Positions 9,574 to 18,422 of a stretch of 64,000 nt of DNA are shown one piece after another. Each line of letters opens with the position of its first letter. Positions within the stretch are counted from its first letter, which is position 1. The notes beneath the pieces were generated by a model. The model made no database searches. It saw only the letters and a list, made by a program, of their open reading frames with translations, and was not told the origin of the DNA. Origin of the DNA: Falsiroseomonas ponticola (GTDB lineage Bacteria > Pseudomonadota > Alphaproteobacteria > Acetobacterales > Acetobacteraceae); NCBI RefSeq assembly GCF_016805305.1, contig NZ_JAERQN010000011.1, positions 62,001 to 126,000 of the forward strand. The letters are read 5' to 3'. The translations under genes were made by a program, and so were the position numbers.

Positions 9574-11303
9574 TGACTGCCAATGCCACCCGCCGCATGA
9601 CCGGCGGCGCCGCGCTCGCGGAGATGCTGAAGCTGCACGAGAGCGGCCCGATGTTCGGCATGGGCGGCTTCCAGTTGCTGCCCTTCTACGAGGCATGCCG
9701 GGTGCTGAAGGTCCAGCACTACCTGATCAACGACGAGCGCTGCGGCGCCTTCGCGGCGGATGCCTATGCCCGCGTCACCAACCGGCCCGGCCTGGTGGAC
9801 GGCACGCTGGGCCCGGGGGCGACGAACCTGGCGACGGGGCTGGCGGAGGCCTTCAACGCGGGCATGCCGATGGTGGCCATCGTGGGCGACGCCAACCGCC
9901 AGCACGCCTGGAAGAACATGACGCAGGAGGCGCGGCAATTCGACGTGCTGCGGCCTTTGGTGAAGGAGGCGATCCGCGTCGAGGTCATCTCCCGCATCCC
10001 CGAACATCTGCGCCGCGCCTATGCGGTGGCGACCAGCGGGCGGCCGGGGCCGGTGCTGCTCTCGGTGCCGGAGGATGTGGCCCATGGCGAGCATGATTTC
10101 GACGCCAGCGACTTCTGGATCGACCCCGGCACCCTGCGCGCCCAGGCGCGCCGGTCCCGCCCCGCGCGGGACGACCTGGCCCGCGCCGCGGCGCTGCTGG
10201 CCAAGGCGGACCGCCCGCTGATCCTGGCCGGCGGCGGCGTCCACATCAGCGAGGCCCATGGGGCGCTGCTGGCGCTGGCGGAGGCGCAGGGCATCCCGGT
10301 GGCGCATACCATGTCCGGCAAGGGCGCGATCGGCTGCAACCATGCGCTGTCGGCCGGTGTCTTCGGCCGCTATTCCCGCATCGCCAACGACCTGATCGGG
10401 CTCAGCGACTGCCTTCTGGTGGTGGGCTGCAAGCTCGGCGAGATCGCGACCAAGCGCTTCACGCTGATGCCGGCGGGCGTGCCGCTGATCCACCTCGATG
10501 TGGTCGCGGAGGAGATCGGGCGCACCACGCGGCAGGATGTGGCGCTGGTCGGCGATGCGCGCTGCGGGCTGGAGGATCTGCTGGCCGAACTCGGCCCCCG
10601 CGCCGGCCGCCGCGCCGAATGGTGCGCGGAGGTGCCGAAGCGCATGGCCGCCTGGATGGAGGGCGCGCGGGACCGGCTGGAGAGCGTGGAAAGCCCCATC
10701 AATGTCGGCCGCCTGATGGGGGAGCTGAACAAGCTGCTGCCTGACGATGCCGTGCTGGTGGCCGATGGCGGCTTCGCCGGCCATTGGGGCGGGCTGCTGT
10801 TCGACACCAAGCGGGCGGGCAGGGGCTTCGTCGCGGATCGCGGCTTCGCCTCGATCGGCTACGGTGTTCCCGGCGGCATCGGGGCGCAGATCGGCGTGGG
10901 GGCGAAGCGGCGCGTCTTCTCCCTGACCGGCGATGGCGGCTTCAACATGTCGATGGGGGATCTGGAGACGGCGCGGCGGGTCGGCGCGCCCATCGTCGCC
11001 TGCATCTTCAACAACGCGGCCAGCGGCTATGTGAAGGCGCTGCAGCACGCGGTCTTCGGCCATGGCAACTACCAGTCCAGCGACCTGGTGGAGATGAACT
11101 ACGCCAACATCGCCAACGCCATGGGCTGCCAGGGCATCCGGGTGGAGGATCCGGGGAAGCTCGGCGACGCCATCCGCGCGGGGCTGGAGAACACGGACAC
11201 GCCGACGGTGCTGGACATCGTCGTCACGCGCGACCCGGCCAAGATGCTGCCGGCGGCGGACAACCGGACGCTGAAGGTGGAGAAGGGCGACCGGCCGGTC
11301 TGA
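9573..11303 (+). CDS. Acetolactate-synthase-like ThDP-dependent enzyme
   Basis: This 576-residue member of the large ThDP-dependent decarboxylase/lyase family has the standard three-domain order. The N-terminal pyrimidine-binding domain has a probable catalytic Glu in NDERCGAFAADAYAR. A central domain (about 190-330) follows, and the C-terminal PP-binding domain carries GDGGFNMSMGDLETA ... FNNAASGY near residue 452. Relatives include acetolactate synthase, sulfoacetaldehyde acetyltransferase and oxalyl-CoA decarboxylase; I cannot assign the substrate. The ATG at 9573 overlaps the stop of the duplicated unknown protein upstream, so the pair is likely one functional unit. The gene is not accompanied by an ilvN small subunit, arguing against a housekeeping acetolactate synthase. 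Confidence 0.88.
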   Translation: MTANATRRMTGGAALAEMLKLHESGPMFGMGGFQLLPFYEACRVLKVQHYLINDERCGAFAADAYARVTNRPGLVDGTLGPGATNLATGLAEAFNAGMPMVAIVGDANRQHAWKNMTQEARQFDVLRPLVKEAIRVEVISRIPEHLRRAYAVATSGRPGPVLLSVPEDVAHGEHDFDASDFWIDPGTLRAQARRSRPARDDLARAAALLAKADRPLILAGGGVHISEAHGALLALAEAQGIPVAHTMSGKGAIGCNHALSAGVFGRYSRIANDLIGLSDCLLVVGCKLGEIATKRFTLMPAGVPLIHLDVVAEEIGRTTRQDVALVGDARCGLEDLLAELGPRAGRRAEWCAEVPKRMAAWMEGARDRLESVESPINVGRLMGELNKLLPDDAVLVADGGFAGHWGGLLFDTKRAGRGFVADRGFASIGYGVPGGIGAQIGVGAKRRVFSLTGDGGFNMSMGDLETARRVGAPIVACIFNNAASGYVKALQHAVFGHGNYQSSDLVEMNYANIANAMGCQGIRVEDPGKLGDAIRAGLENTDTPTVLDIVVTRDPAKMLPAADNRTLKVEKGDRPV

Positions 11304-11375
11304 GGCGACGCGCAACAGGCGCGTAACACTCGCGTTGCGAAAGGCGAATAGGGTGGGCTGATCCGAGGATTCGCC

Positions 11376-13004
11376 ATGCCCCGCCTGCCCCATGCCCGCT
11401 TCATCCCCCTGGCCCTGGCGCTGGGGGGCGGTCTGCTCTCGGCGGCGGCGCTGGCGGCCTGGCCGGGCTTCTGGCCCGCCCTCGCCCTGGCGGTGACGGG
11501 CGGGCTCTCCGCGCTCGGCCTGCGGGACCTGTTCCACCCGACCCATGCCGTGCTGCGCAACTACCCCATCGCCGCGCATCTCCGCTTCATCCTGGAGGGT
11601 ATCCGCCCGGAGATGCGGCAGTATTTCTTCGAGGATGAGAAGCACGGCACGCCCTTCAGCCGCGACAAGCGCGCGGTGGTCTATCAGCGCGCCAAGATGC
11701 AGCTGGACAAGCGCCCCTTCGGCACCCAGTACGATGTCTATGCCGATGGCTTCGAATGGCTGCAGCATTCCATGGCCGCGAAGCCGCCGGCGCAGGAGCC
11801 GCCGCGGGTGATCATCGGCGGGCCGGATTGCGCCAGGCCCTATGCGTCCTCGCTGCTCAACATCTCCGCCATGTCCTTCGGCAGCCTCTCCGCCAACGCC
11901 ATCAAGGCGCTGAACAAGGGGGCGCGCGATGGCGGCTTCGCGCATGATACGGGGGAGGGCGGGCTCAGCCCGCACCACAAGGAGCATGGCGGCGACCTGA
12001 TCTGGGAGGTGGGCTCGGGCTATTTCAGCGCCCGCAACGCGGATGGCAGCTTCTCCCCGGAACTGTTCGCGCGCGTCGCCGCCAGCGACCAGGTGAAGAT
12101 GGTCGAATTGAAGCTCAGCCAGGGCGCCAAGCCCGGCCATGGCGGCGTGCTGCCCGGCGCCAAGGTGACGGCGGAGATCGCCGCGACCCGCGGCGTGCCG
12201 ATCGGCACCGACTGCATCTCCCCGCCCAGCCACACCGCTTTCTCCACCCCCATCGAGATGATGCGCTTCATCGCGGAAATGCGCCGCCTGTCCGGCGGCA
12301 AGCCCGCGGGCTTCAAGCTCTGCATCGGGCATCGCTGGGAATTCCTGGCGATCTGCAAGGCGATGCTGGAGACGGGCATCACCCCCGACTTCATCGTGGT
12401 GGATGGGGCGGAGGGCGGCACCGGCGCCGCGCCCCTCGAATTCATGGACCATATCGGCATGCCGATGCGGGAGGGGCTGGACTTCGTCCACAACGCGCTG
12501 ATCGGCGTCGGCCTGCGGGATCGCATCCGCCTCGGCGCCAGCGGCAAGATCGCGAGTGGCTTCGACATGGCGCGCGCCATGGCGCTGGGGGCGGATTGGT
12601 GCAACGCGGCGCGCGGCTTCATGTTCGCGCTGGGCTGCATCCAGTCGCTGTCCTGCCACACCGACCGCTGCCCGACCGGCGTCGCGACGCAGGACCCGAC
12701 GCGCAGCCGTGCCCTGCTGGTGCCGGACAAGGCGACGCGCGTGCGCCAGTTCCATGCCGCGACGCTGGAGGCGCTGGGCGACATGGTGGCGGCCGCCGGG
12801 CTCGACCATCCCTCGCAGCTGCGGCCGGAGCACTTCATGCGCCGCGTCGCCGGCCAGGATGTGCGGAGCTTCGCGCAGCTCTTCCCGCGGCTGGAGGAAG
12901 GGGCGCTGCTGCGCGGCTGCGACGATCCGCGCTTCCGGGAGGGCTGGGCCCTGGCCGATGCGCAGAGCTTCGCGCCGCGCCGGCTGGCATTGATGCCGGC
13001 CTAG
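11376..13004 (+). CDS. FMN-binding glutamate synthase family protein (GltB-like central domain)
   Basis: This 542-residue protein consists of two N-terminal hydrophobic segments (residues about 9-50) followed by the FMN-binding glutamate-synthase domain. Family blocks are NISAMSFGSLSANAIKALN, THDTGEGG-like AHDTGEGGLSPHH, KLSQGAKPGHGG and VVDGAEGGTGAAP. The cysteines in CIQSLSCHTDRCPTG (about residue 420) match the [3Fe-4S] ligands of GltB. It lacks the N-terminal glutamine amidotransferase domain and the gltD partner, so it is not a complete GOGAT. Stand-alone members are membrane-associated proteins of unclear physiological role. It lies between the ThDP enzyme and an acyl-CoA ligase on the same strand. 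Confidence 0.9.
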   Translation: MPRLPHARFIPLALALGGGLLSAAALAAWPGFWPALALAVTGGLSALGLRDLFHPTHAVLRNYPIAAHLRFILEGIRPEMRQYFFEDEKHGTPFSRDKRAVVYQRAKMQLDKRPFGTQYDVYADGFEWLQHSMAAKPPAQEPPRVIIGGPDCARPYASSLLNISAMSFGSLSANAIKALNKGARDGGFAHDTGEGGLSPHHKEHGGDLIWEVGSGYFSARNADGSFSPELFARVAASDQVKMVELKLSQGAKPGHGGVLPGAKVTAEIAATRGVPIGTDCISPPSHTAFSTPIEMMRFIAEMRRLSGGKPAGFKLCIGHRWEFLAICKAMLETGITPDFIVVDGAEGGTGAAPLEFMDHIGMPMREGLDFVHNALIGVGLRDRIRLGASGKIASGFDMARAMALGADWCNAARGFMFALGCIQSLSCHTDRCPTGVATQDPTRSRALLVPDKATRVRQFHAATLEALGDMVAAAGLDHPSQLRPEHFMRRVAGQDVRSFAQLFPRLEEGALLRGCDDPRFREGWALADAQSFAPRRLALMPA

Positions 13005-13038
13005 GCTAGGCTCTCCCCGGCAGGGTGGGGAGGACAGC

Positions 13039-14601
13039 GTGGGCGAGGCGAATGCGGCCAATCTCGGGCGGTTGCTGACGCAGACGGCGCGGCGCGTGCC
13101 GGGCAGCCTGGCGCTGGCCTGGGGCGAGCGGCGCTGGAGCTGGGCCGAGCTGGATGCGCGGGTGGACCGCCTGGCGGCGGCGCTGCGGGGGCTGGGGGTG
13201 GGGAAGGGCGACCGCGTGCTTGTCCATTCCCGCAACAGCAATGCGATGGTCGAGACCATGTGGGCCTGCTTCAAGGCGGGCGCGGTCTGGGTGCCGACCA
13301 ATGTCCGGCTGACGGCGGCGGAGGTGACGTATCTCGCCACCTCCTCCCGCGCCGTGGTGATGATCCGCGATTCTGGCTTCGCCGGGCATGCGGCGGCGGT
13401 GCGCGCGGCCTCGTCCCATTGCCGCGCCGTCATCGCCGTGGGCGATGCGCGGGAGGGGGAGCAGGACTACGAGGCGCTGCTGGCCGCCGCCACGCCGCCG
13501 GCGCCGGATCACGAGGAGCCGGTCGGCTACGACGATCCCTGCTGGTTCTTCTACACCTCCGGCACCACCGGCAGGCCCAAGGCGGCGGTGCTGACGCATG
13601 GGCAGATGGCCTTCGTGGTGACGAACCACCTGGCGGATCTGATGCCGGGTACCACCGAGCATGACGCCTCGCTGGTCGTCGCGCCGCTCTCGCACGGCGC
13701 CGGCATCCACGCGCTGTGCCAGGTGGCGCGCGGGGCCCGATCCGTGCTGCTGGCCGGCGAGAAATTCGACCCCGCCGAGGCCTGGGCGCTGGTGGAGCAG
13801 CACCGCGTCTCCAACATGTTCACCGTGCCCACCATCCTGACCGCGCTGGTGCGCGACCCCGCCGTGGACCGGCACGACCATTCATCGCTGCGCCACGTCA
13901 TCTATGCCGGCGCGCCGATGTATGACGCCGACCAGCAGGAGGCGCTGGCGAAGCTCGGGAACTGCCTGGTGCAGTATTTCGGCCTCGGCGAGGTCACGGG
14001 CAACATCACCGTGCTGCGGCCGGATCAGCACAGGCCGGAGAATGCCGGCAGTTGCGGCGCGCCGCGGACGGGCATGGAGGTCGCGATCCTGGCGGAGGAC
14101 GGCACGCGCCTGCCGCCGGACACGATCGGGGAGATCTGCGTGCGCGGCCCCGCCGTCTTCGCCGGGTATTTCGAGAATGATGCCGCCAATGCGAAAGCCT
14201 TCGCCGGCGGCTGGTTCCACACCGGCGATCTCGGCCGGATGGATGCGCGGGGGTTCCTGTTCATCACGGGCCGGGCGTCGGACATGTTCATCTCCGGCGG
14301 ATCGAACGTCTATCCGCGGGAGGCGGAGGAGGCGATCCTGACCCATCCCGCCGTCGCGGAATGCGCCATGGTGGGGATGCCCCATCCGAAATGGGGAGAG
14401 GCCGGCATCGCCTGCGTGGTGCCGCGCCCCGGCATGGCGGTGGCGGAGGCCGAGCTGCTGGCCCATCTGAAGGACCGCATCGCCCGCTACAAGCAGCCGC
14501 TGCGCATCGTGGTCTGGGACGCGCTGCCGAAGTCCGGCTACGGCAAGGTGCCGAAGAACCTCGTGAAGGCGCGGCTGGAGGCGGAAGGGGTGGGCTTCTA
14601 G
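13039..14601 (+). CDS. Acyl-CoA synthetase (AMP-forming ligase superfamily)
   Basis: This 520-residue adenylate-forming ligase activates a carboxylic acid to its acyl-CoA. The P-loop-like motif YTSGTTGRPKAAVLTHG is at about residue 171. The adenylate motif FGLGEVTGN, the hinge block GWFHTGDLGRMDARGFLFITGR and the C-terminal KSGYGKVPKN with the catalytic Lys are all present. Translation starts at a GTG (13039) preceded by a good GGGGAGG ribosome site; no ATG fits. The substrate cannot be read, but medium-chain or aromatic acids are common for this clade. It ends 4 bp inside the convergent cupin gene. Confidence 0.9.
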   Translation: MGEANAANLGRLLTQTARRVPGSLALAWGERRWSWAELDARVDRLAAALRGLGVGKGDRVLVHSRNSNAMVETMWACFKAGAVWVPTNVRLTAAEVTYLATSSRAVVMIRDSGFAGHAAAVRAASSHCRAVIAVGDAREGEQDYEALLAAATPPAPDHEEPVGYDDPCWFFYTSGTTGRPKAAVLTHGQMAFVVTNHLADLMPGTTEHDASLVVAPLSHGAGIHALCQVARGARSVLLAGEKFDPAEAWALVEQHRVSNMFTVPTILTALVRDPAVDRHDHSSLRHVIYAGAPMYDADQQEALAKLGNCLVQYFGLGEVTGNITVLRPDQHRPENAGSCGAPRTGMEVAILAEDGTRLPPDTIGEICVRGPAVFAGYFENDAANAKAFAGGWFHTGDLGRMDARGFLFITGRASDMFISGGSNVYPREAEEAILTHPAVAECAMVGMPHPKWGEAGIACVVPRPGMAVAEAELLAHLKDRIARYKQPLRIVVWDALPKSGYGKVPKNLVKARLEAEGVGF

Positions 14602-14867
14602 CGCCGCCGCCCCGCCAGGTAGGAAGCGCCCTCCGGCCCCGCGATCTCGGCATGCAGGGTCCCGCGCGCGACCTCGAAGCTCTCCCCGGCCGCATAGGCG
14701 CGGCGGCCCTCGCCGCTGCCATAGATCAGCGTGCCGGACAGGATCAGCAGCCGCGCATCGAAGGGGTGGGTGTGGTCCGGCGTCGCCTCCCCGGGCGGCA
14801 GGGTCCGCTCCACCGTCTCGACATAGCCGTCCCGCGCCAGGGCGCTCTCGAAGGCGGTTCGGTCCAT
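14598..14867 (-). CDS. Small single-domain cupin protein
   Basis: This 89-residue protein is a minimal cupin barrel. The first cupin motif is seen in PDHTHPFDARLLILSG, which keeps two His but not the usual Glu. The second is FEVARGTLHAEI. It is probably a cytoplasmic small-ligand or metal-binding protein. It is encoded opposite to, and overlaps by 4 bp, the acyl-CoA ligase gene. No catalytic function can be named. Confidence 0.75.
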   Translation of the reverse strand: MDRTAFESALARDGYVETVERTLPPGEATPDHTHPFDARLLILSGTLIYGSGEGRRAYAAGESFEVARGTLHAEIAGPEGASYLAGRRR

Positions 14868-14943
14868 GGATCGGCTCCCCCGGGTATGGCCGGCGCGGCC
14901 GGTTCCGGTCTAGCCTCCGCGCCTCAACGCCTGAGGGTCTAGC

Positions 14944-16179
14944 ATGTCCGCCACCGTCTTCACCAATGCCCGCATCCTTGATGGCCGCGTCGATGGCGGG
15001 TTCGAGGGGCACGTCCTGGTGGAGGGCAACACGATCCGGGAGGTCTCCGACAAGCCGATCGCGAGCAGCGCGGCGCGCGTCGTGGACCTCAAGGGCCGCA
15101 CGCTGATGCCGGGGCTGATCGACGCGCATGTGCATGTGATTGCCAGCGAGGTGAACCTGGCCCGCCACGCGCTGCTGCCGGATGCCGTCGTCGCCTTCCG
15201 TGCCTCCAAGATCATGCACGCCATGCTGATGCGCGGCTTCACCACCATCCGCGACCTCGGCGGTGCCACCCAGGGCCTGCGCCAGGCGCGGGAGGAAGGG
15301 CATTTCGAGGCGCCGCGCATGGTGCTCTGCGGCAAGGCGATCAGCGCGACGGGCGGCCATAGCGATGGCCGCGGCCGCTATGACAGCCGCGACATGGCCT
15401 ATCTGGAAGCGCGGCTCGGCTGCCTCGGCCGCATCGCGGATGGCGTGGATGCGGTGCGCCGTGCGTGCCGGGAGGAGATCAAGGCCGGCGCCGACTACAT
15501 CAAGATCATGGCCAATGGCGGCGTCGCCAGCCCCACCGACCCCATCGCCTTCCTCGGCTATTCCAAGGACGAGATCCGCGCGGCGGTGGAGGAAGCGGAG
15601 ATGGCGCAGACCTATGTCGCGGCCCACCTCTACACCGACCAGGCGATCGACCGCGCCGTGGAATGCGGCGTGCTCTCGCTGGAACACTGCAACCTGATCG
15701 AGGAGAAGACGGCGAGGAAGGCGGCCGAGGCCGGCGCCATCGCCTGCCCGACCCTCGTCACCTACGAATATCTCAAGATCGAGGGCGCCTCCCTCGGCCT
15801 CGGCGCCGAGAGCGTCGCCAAGATCGACACGGTGCGCCTGGCGGGGCTGGAGAGCCTGGAGAAGATGCAGCGCGCCGGCCTGACCATGGCCTTCGGCACC
15901 GACCTGCTCGGCGAGATGCATCGCCACCAGTCCGAGGAATTCGTCATCCGCGGCCGCGTGCTGCCGGCGATGGAGGTCATCCGCTCCACCACCGTCCACG
16001 CCGCGAAGCTGCTGCGCATGGAAGGGAAGATCGGCACCATCGCGCCCGGCGCCTTCGCCGACCTGGTGGTGGTGGAGGGTGACCCGCTGGCCGATCTCTC
16101 GCTGCTGACGGGGCAGGGCAGGCACCTCTCCGCCATCATGCAGGATGGGCGCTTCATCAAGGACCAACTCGCCGCATGA
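14944..16179 (+). CDS. Metal-dependent amidohydrolase (imidazolonepropionase/prolidase-like)
   Basis: This 411-residue amidohydrolase-superfamily TIM barrel has the N-terminal composite beta-sandwich and the metal motif DAHVHV (about residue 60). It also has IKIMANGGV (carboxylated-Lys strand region), AHLYTDQAI and SLEHCNLI (His ligands), FGTDLLGEMH (catalytic Asp) and the C-terminal GTIAPGAFADLVVVEGDPL. Relatives hydrolyse cyclic amides or X-Pro dipeptides. Its stop codon overlaps the start of the following deacetylase gene (ATGA), so it is the first gene of a three-gene coupled operon. A role in breaking down a cyclic amide or ureide is inferred. Confidence 0.9.
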   Translation: MSATVFTNARILDGRVDGGFEGHVLVEGNTIREVSDKPIASSAARVVDLKGRTLMPGLIDAHVHVIASEVNLARHALLPDAVVAFRASKIMHAMLMRGFTTIRDLGGATQGLRQAREEGHFEAPRMVLCGKAISATGGHSDGRGRYDSRDMAYLEARLGCLGRIADGVDAVRRACREEIKAGADYIKIMANGGVASPTDPIAFLGYSKDEIRAAVEEAEMAQTYVAAHLYTDQAIDRAVECGVLSLEHCNLIEEKTARKAAEAGAIACPTLVTYEYLKIEGASLGLGAESVAKIDTVRLAGLESLEKMQRAGLTMAFGTDLLGEMHRHQSEEFVIRGRVLPAMEVIRSTTVHAAKLLRMEGKIGTIAPGAFADLVVVEGDPLADLSLLTGQGRHLSAIMQDGRFIKDQLAA

Positions 16180-17150
16180 CTGAGAAACCGTGGGCCGGTC
16201 CGACCTCGACCGCCGCGCAAGGGCGCGGCGCCTTCGGCCAGACCGGCCCACTGGGGATGATCGATCCGGAGGCCCGCTTCCCGCACGCCCCGCTGCCCTT
16301 CCGGCCCAGGCTCACCTGGCCGGGGGGCGCGCGGCTCGCGGTCTGGGTCTGTCCGAATATCGAGCATTACGAGTTCATGCCCGCGCAGCAGGGCAGCCCG
16401 CGCGACCCCTGGCCGCGCACGCCGCATCCCGATGTGCTGTCCTACTCGCTGAAGGATTACGGCAATCGCGCCGGCGTCTGGCGGATGATGGAGGTGCTGG
16501 ACCACCACGGCATCCGCGGCAGCGTGAGTTTCTCCATGAGCGTGGGGGAGATGTTCCCCCAGGTGCTGGACGGCATGCTGAAGCGGGACTGGGACGTCTT
16601 CAGCCACGGCCTCTACAACACCCGCTACCACTGGAACCTCAGCGAGGAGGCCGAGCGCGCCGAGATTCTCGCAAGTGTCGAGGCCTGGCGGCGGATGACG
16701 GGTCGGCAGCTGCGCGGCTGGTTCTCCCCGGCCGCGTCCAACACGCTGGTCACGCCGGACCTCGTGGCGGAGGCCAGCATCTCCTACATTACCGACTTCT
16801 ACCATGACGACCAGCCGGTGCCGGTGCGGGTGCGGTCCGGCCGGCTCGTCTCCATCCCCTACCAGATGGACCTCAACGACGCCGTGATGATCGGCGCCGC
16901 CGCCAATGAGGGCGAGGATTTCCTGCGCACCGCCATCGACATGTTCGACACGCTCTACGCGGAGGGCGAGGCGCAGCCGCGCGTGATGTGCGTGGCGCTG
17001 CATCCCTACCTCATGGGGCGGCCGCACCGCATCGGCTATCTCGACAGGATCCTGGCCTACATGCGGAAGCATGAGGGCGTGTGGTTCGCGACGGGGGCGG
17101 AGATGGCCGACTGGTACCTGGCGCACCATTACGACGCGGCGATGCGATGA
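16176..17150 (+). CDS. Polysaccharide deacetylase/allantoinase-like (NodB-fold) hydrolase, copy 1
   Basis: This 324-residue protein of the polysaccharide-deacetylase superfamily belongs to the cytoplasmic PuuE-like branch; there is no signal peptide. Landmarks are LAVWVCPNIEHYEF near the N-terminus, DYGNRAGVWRMMEVL, DVFSHGLYNTRYHWN, GWFSPAASNTLVTPDLVAE and the C-terminal LHPYLMGRPHRIGYLDRIL. The classic metal-binding Asp-Asp pair of the first NodB motif is not obvious, as in other members of this branch. It starts inside the stop of the amidohydrolase and its own stop overlaps the next gene, so all three are coupled. It is paralogous to the next gene. Confidence 0.85.
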   Translation: MTEKPWAGPTSTAAQGRGAFGQTGPLGMIDPEARFPHAPLPFRPRLTWPGGARLAVWVCPNIEHYEFMPAQQGSPRDPWPRTPHPDVLSYSLKDYGNRAGVWRMMEVLDHHGIRGSVSFSMSVGEMFPQVLDGMLKRDWDVFSHGLYNTRYHWNLSEEAERAEILASVEAWRRMTGRQLRGWFSPAASNTLVTPDLVAEASISYITDFYHDDQPVPVRVRSGRLVSIPYQMDLNDAVMIGAAANEGEDFLRTAIDMFDTLYAEGEAQPRVMCVALHPYLMGRPHRIGYLDRILAYMRKHEGVWFATGAEMADWYLAHHYDAAMR

Positions 17151-18022
17151 CCCTTCCGCCCGGCATGGACCACGACATCCACGCCTTCTCCGCCCAGCCC
17201 TGGCGGCCGGAGCGGGCGTGGCGGAGCGGCCGGAAGCTCGCCGTCTACCTCCTGCTGCATGTCGAGCACACCGAGATCGCGCCGCCGCCCGGCACGCATC
17301 GCGACCCGCGCTTCCGCGGCGCCTTCTTCAGCGGCACCCCGGACTGGACCGCCTATACGCTGCGCGACTACGGAAACCGCATCGGCGCCTGGCGCATCCT
17401 CGATGTGCTGGACCGGTTGAAGCTGCCGGCGAGCGTCGCCGTGAACCTGCTGGCCGCGCAGCGCCACCCCGAACTTATCGCCGCCTGCCGCGATCGGGGG
17501 TTCGAGCCCGTGGCGCATGGCCTCTCCGCCAGCCGCATGCCGACCGCGCGCATGACCGAGGCCGAGGAGCGTGCCGCCATCCTGGAAGCCCGGGACGGGC
17601 TGGCGGCGATCTGGCCCGGTGCCACCGGCTGGCTCGGCCAGGACCATGGCGCCACGGCCAACACCACGCGGCTGCTGGCGGAGGCCGGCTTCGCCTATGG
17701 GCTGGACTGGGCGAATGACGAGGAGCCCTACCGCCACGCCTCCGGCCTTCTGGCCATGCCGCCGCCCGGCGAATGGGACGACGTCCAGACCCTGGTGCTG
17801 CGCCGCGTGCCCGTCCTCCGCTGGCCGGGCCTGGTGCGGGATGCGGTGGAGCGCCTGGTGGCGGAGCCGCGCGGCGGCCGGGTGCTCGGCCTCGGCATCC
17901 ACCCCTGGGTGATGGGGGCGCCGCACCGCATCCGCTACCTCGCGGAGAGCCTCGCATGGCTGGCGGCGCGCGACGATATCGAGGTCACGACGGCCGGCGC
18001 GCTGGCGGCCGAGCGGGGCTAG
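17147..18022 (+). CDS. Polysaccharide deacetylase/allantoinase-like (NodB-fold) hydrolase, copy 2
   Basis: This 291-residue paralogue of the preceding deacetylase shares LAVYLLLHVEHTEI, DYGNRIGAWRILDVLDRL, FEPVAHGLSASRM, GWLGQDHGATANTTRLLAEAGF and GIHPWVMGAPHRIRYLAESL. The ATG at 17147 overlaps the upstream stop (ATGA). Tandem paralogues of this type may form a heteromer or act on related C-N bonds after the amidohydrolase step; this is inference. The frame is open further upstream, but that part lies inside the preceding gene and is not needed. Confidence 0.85.
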   Translation: MTLPPGMDHDIHAFSAQPWRPERAWRSGRKLAVYLLLHVEHTEIAPPPGTHRDPRFRGAFFSGTPDWTAYTLRDYGNRIGAWRILDVLDRLKLPASVAVNLLAAQRHPELIAACRDRGFEPVAHGLSASRMPTARMTEAEERAAILEARDGLAAIWPGATGWLGQDHGATANTTRLLAEAGFAYGLDWANDEEPYRHASGLLAMPPPGEWDDVQTLVLRRVPVLRWPGLVRDAVERLVAEPRGGRVLGLGIHPWVMGAPHRIRYLAESLAWLAARDDIEVTTAGALAAERG

Positions 18023-18339
18023 ATGAACTGCCCGCGCAGGAACCCCAGCGCGGGCAGGGGGCTCCATTTCTTCGGCAGGTCCGCCCGGCGGATCGGCGCC
18101 ACGCTGTAATGCGGCACCGGCTGCTGCGACCGCCGGAGAAAATCCTCATAGGCGGAGACCTGCTGCGCCCGCCAGGCACGATCCTCCAGCGCCGCGTTGC
18201 GGTTCCGGTACACATTGGCGACGCGGCTTTTCCGCCCCGCGGTGGCGATCACCGCCCAGAGCGTATCGTCATCGCCGCTGCCGACGGGGATGAGGGGCTT
18301 CACCCCCCTTGGATCGCGCACCCCGGGCGCTTCGGTCAA
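18019..18339 (-). CDS. Hypothetical small protein
   Basis: This is an unrecognised 106-residue reading frame, convergent with and overlapping the last 4 bp of the second deacetylase gene. The sequence has natural composition (DDDTLWAVIATAGRKSRVANVYRNRNAAL, a Trp/Tyr/Arg-rich middle, basic C-terminus) rather than the Arg/Pro-rich look of shadow frames. The listed start is TTG; a GTG 12 codons inside is the main alternative. No domain, signal peptide or membrane helix is visible. Confidence 0.5.
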   Translation of the reverse strand: MTEAPGVRDPRGVKPLIPVGSGDDDTLWAVIATAGRKSRVANVYRNRNAALEDRAWRAQQVSAYEDFLRRSQQPVPHYSVAPIRRADLPKKWSPLPALGFLRGQFI

Positions 18340-18422
18340 GCGCGGCGTGCATCACGCCCCTTTGCCGGTGCCCCGCGCCGTGGGATCACGGCACCAAGCC
18401 TGCCACAAGGAGAGGACTGCGG

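Noticed and set aside
9573..11303. Calling the ThDP enzyme ilvB acetolactate synthase
   Set aside because: No regulatory subunit gene follows and the neighbour is an unknown coupled protein; only superfamily membership can be supported.
9339..13433. 1364-codon open frame on the minus strand
   Set aside because: It lies opposite well-recognised ThDP and GltB-like genes; its product is His/Arg/Gln-rich without domains, the normal shadow of GC-rich coding DNA.
16176..17150. Naming the first NodB-fold protein as puuE allantoinase
   Set aside because: The overall pattern is similar but there are no other purine-degradation genes here, and the paralogue pair plus amidohydrolase suggests a different substrate.
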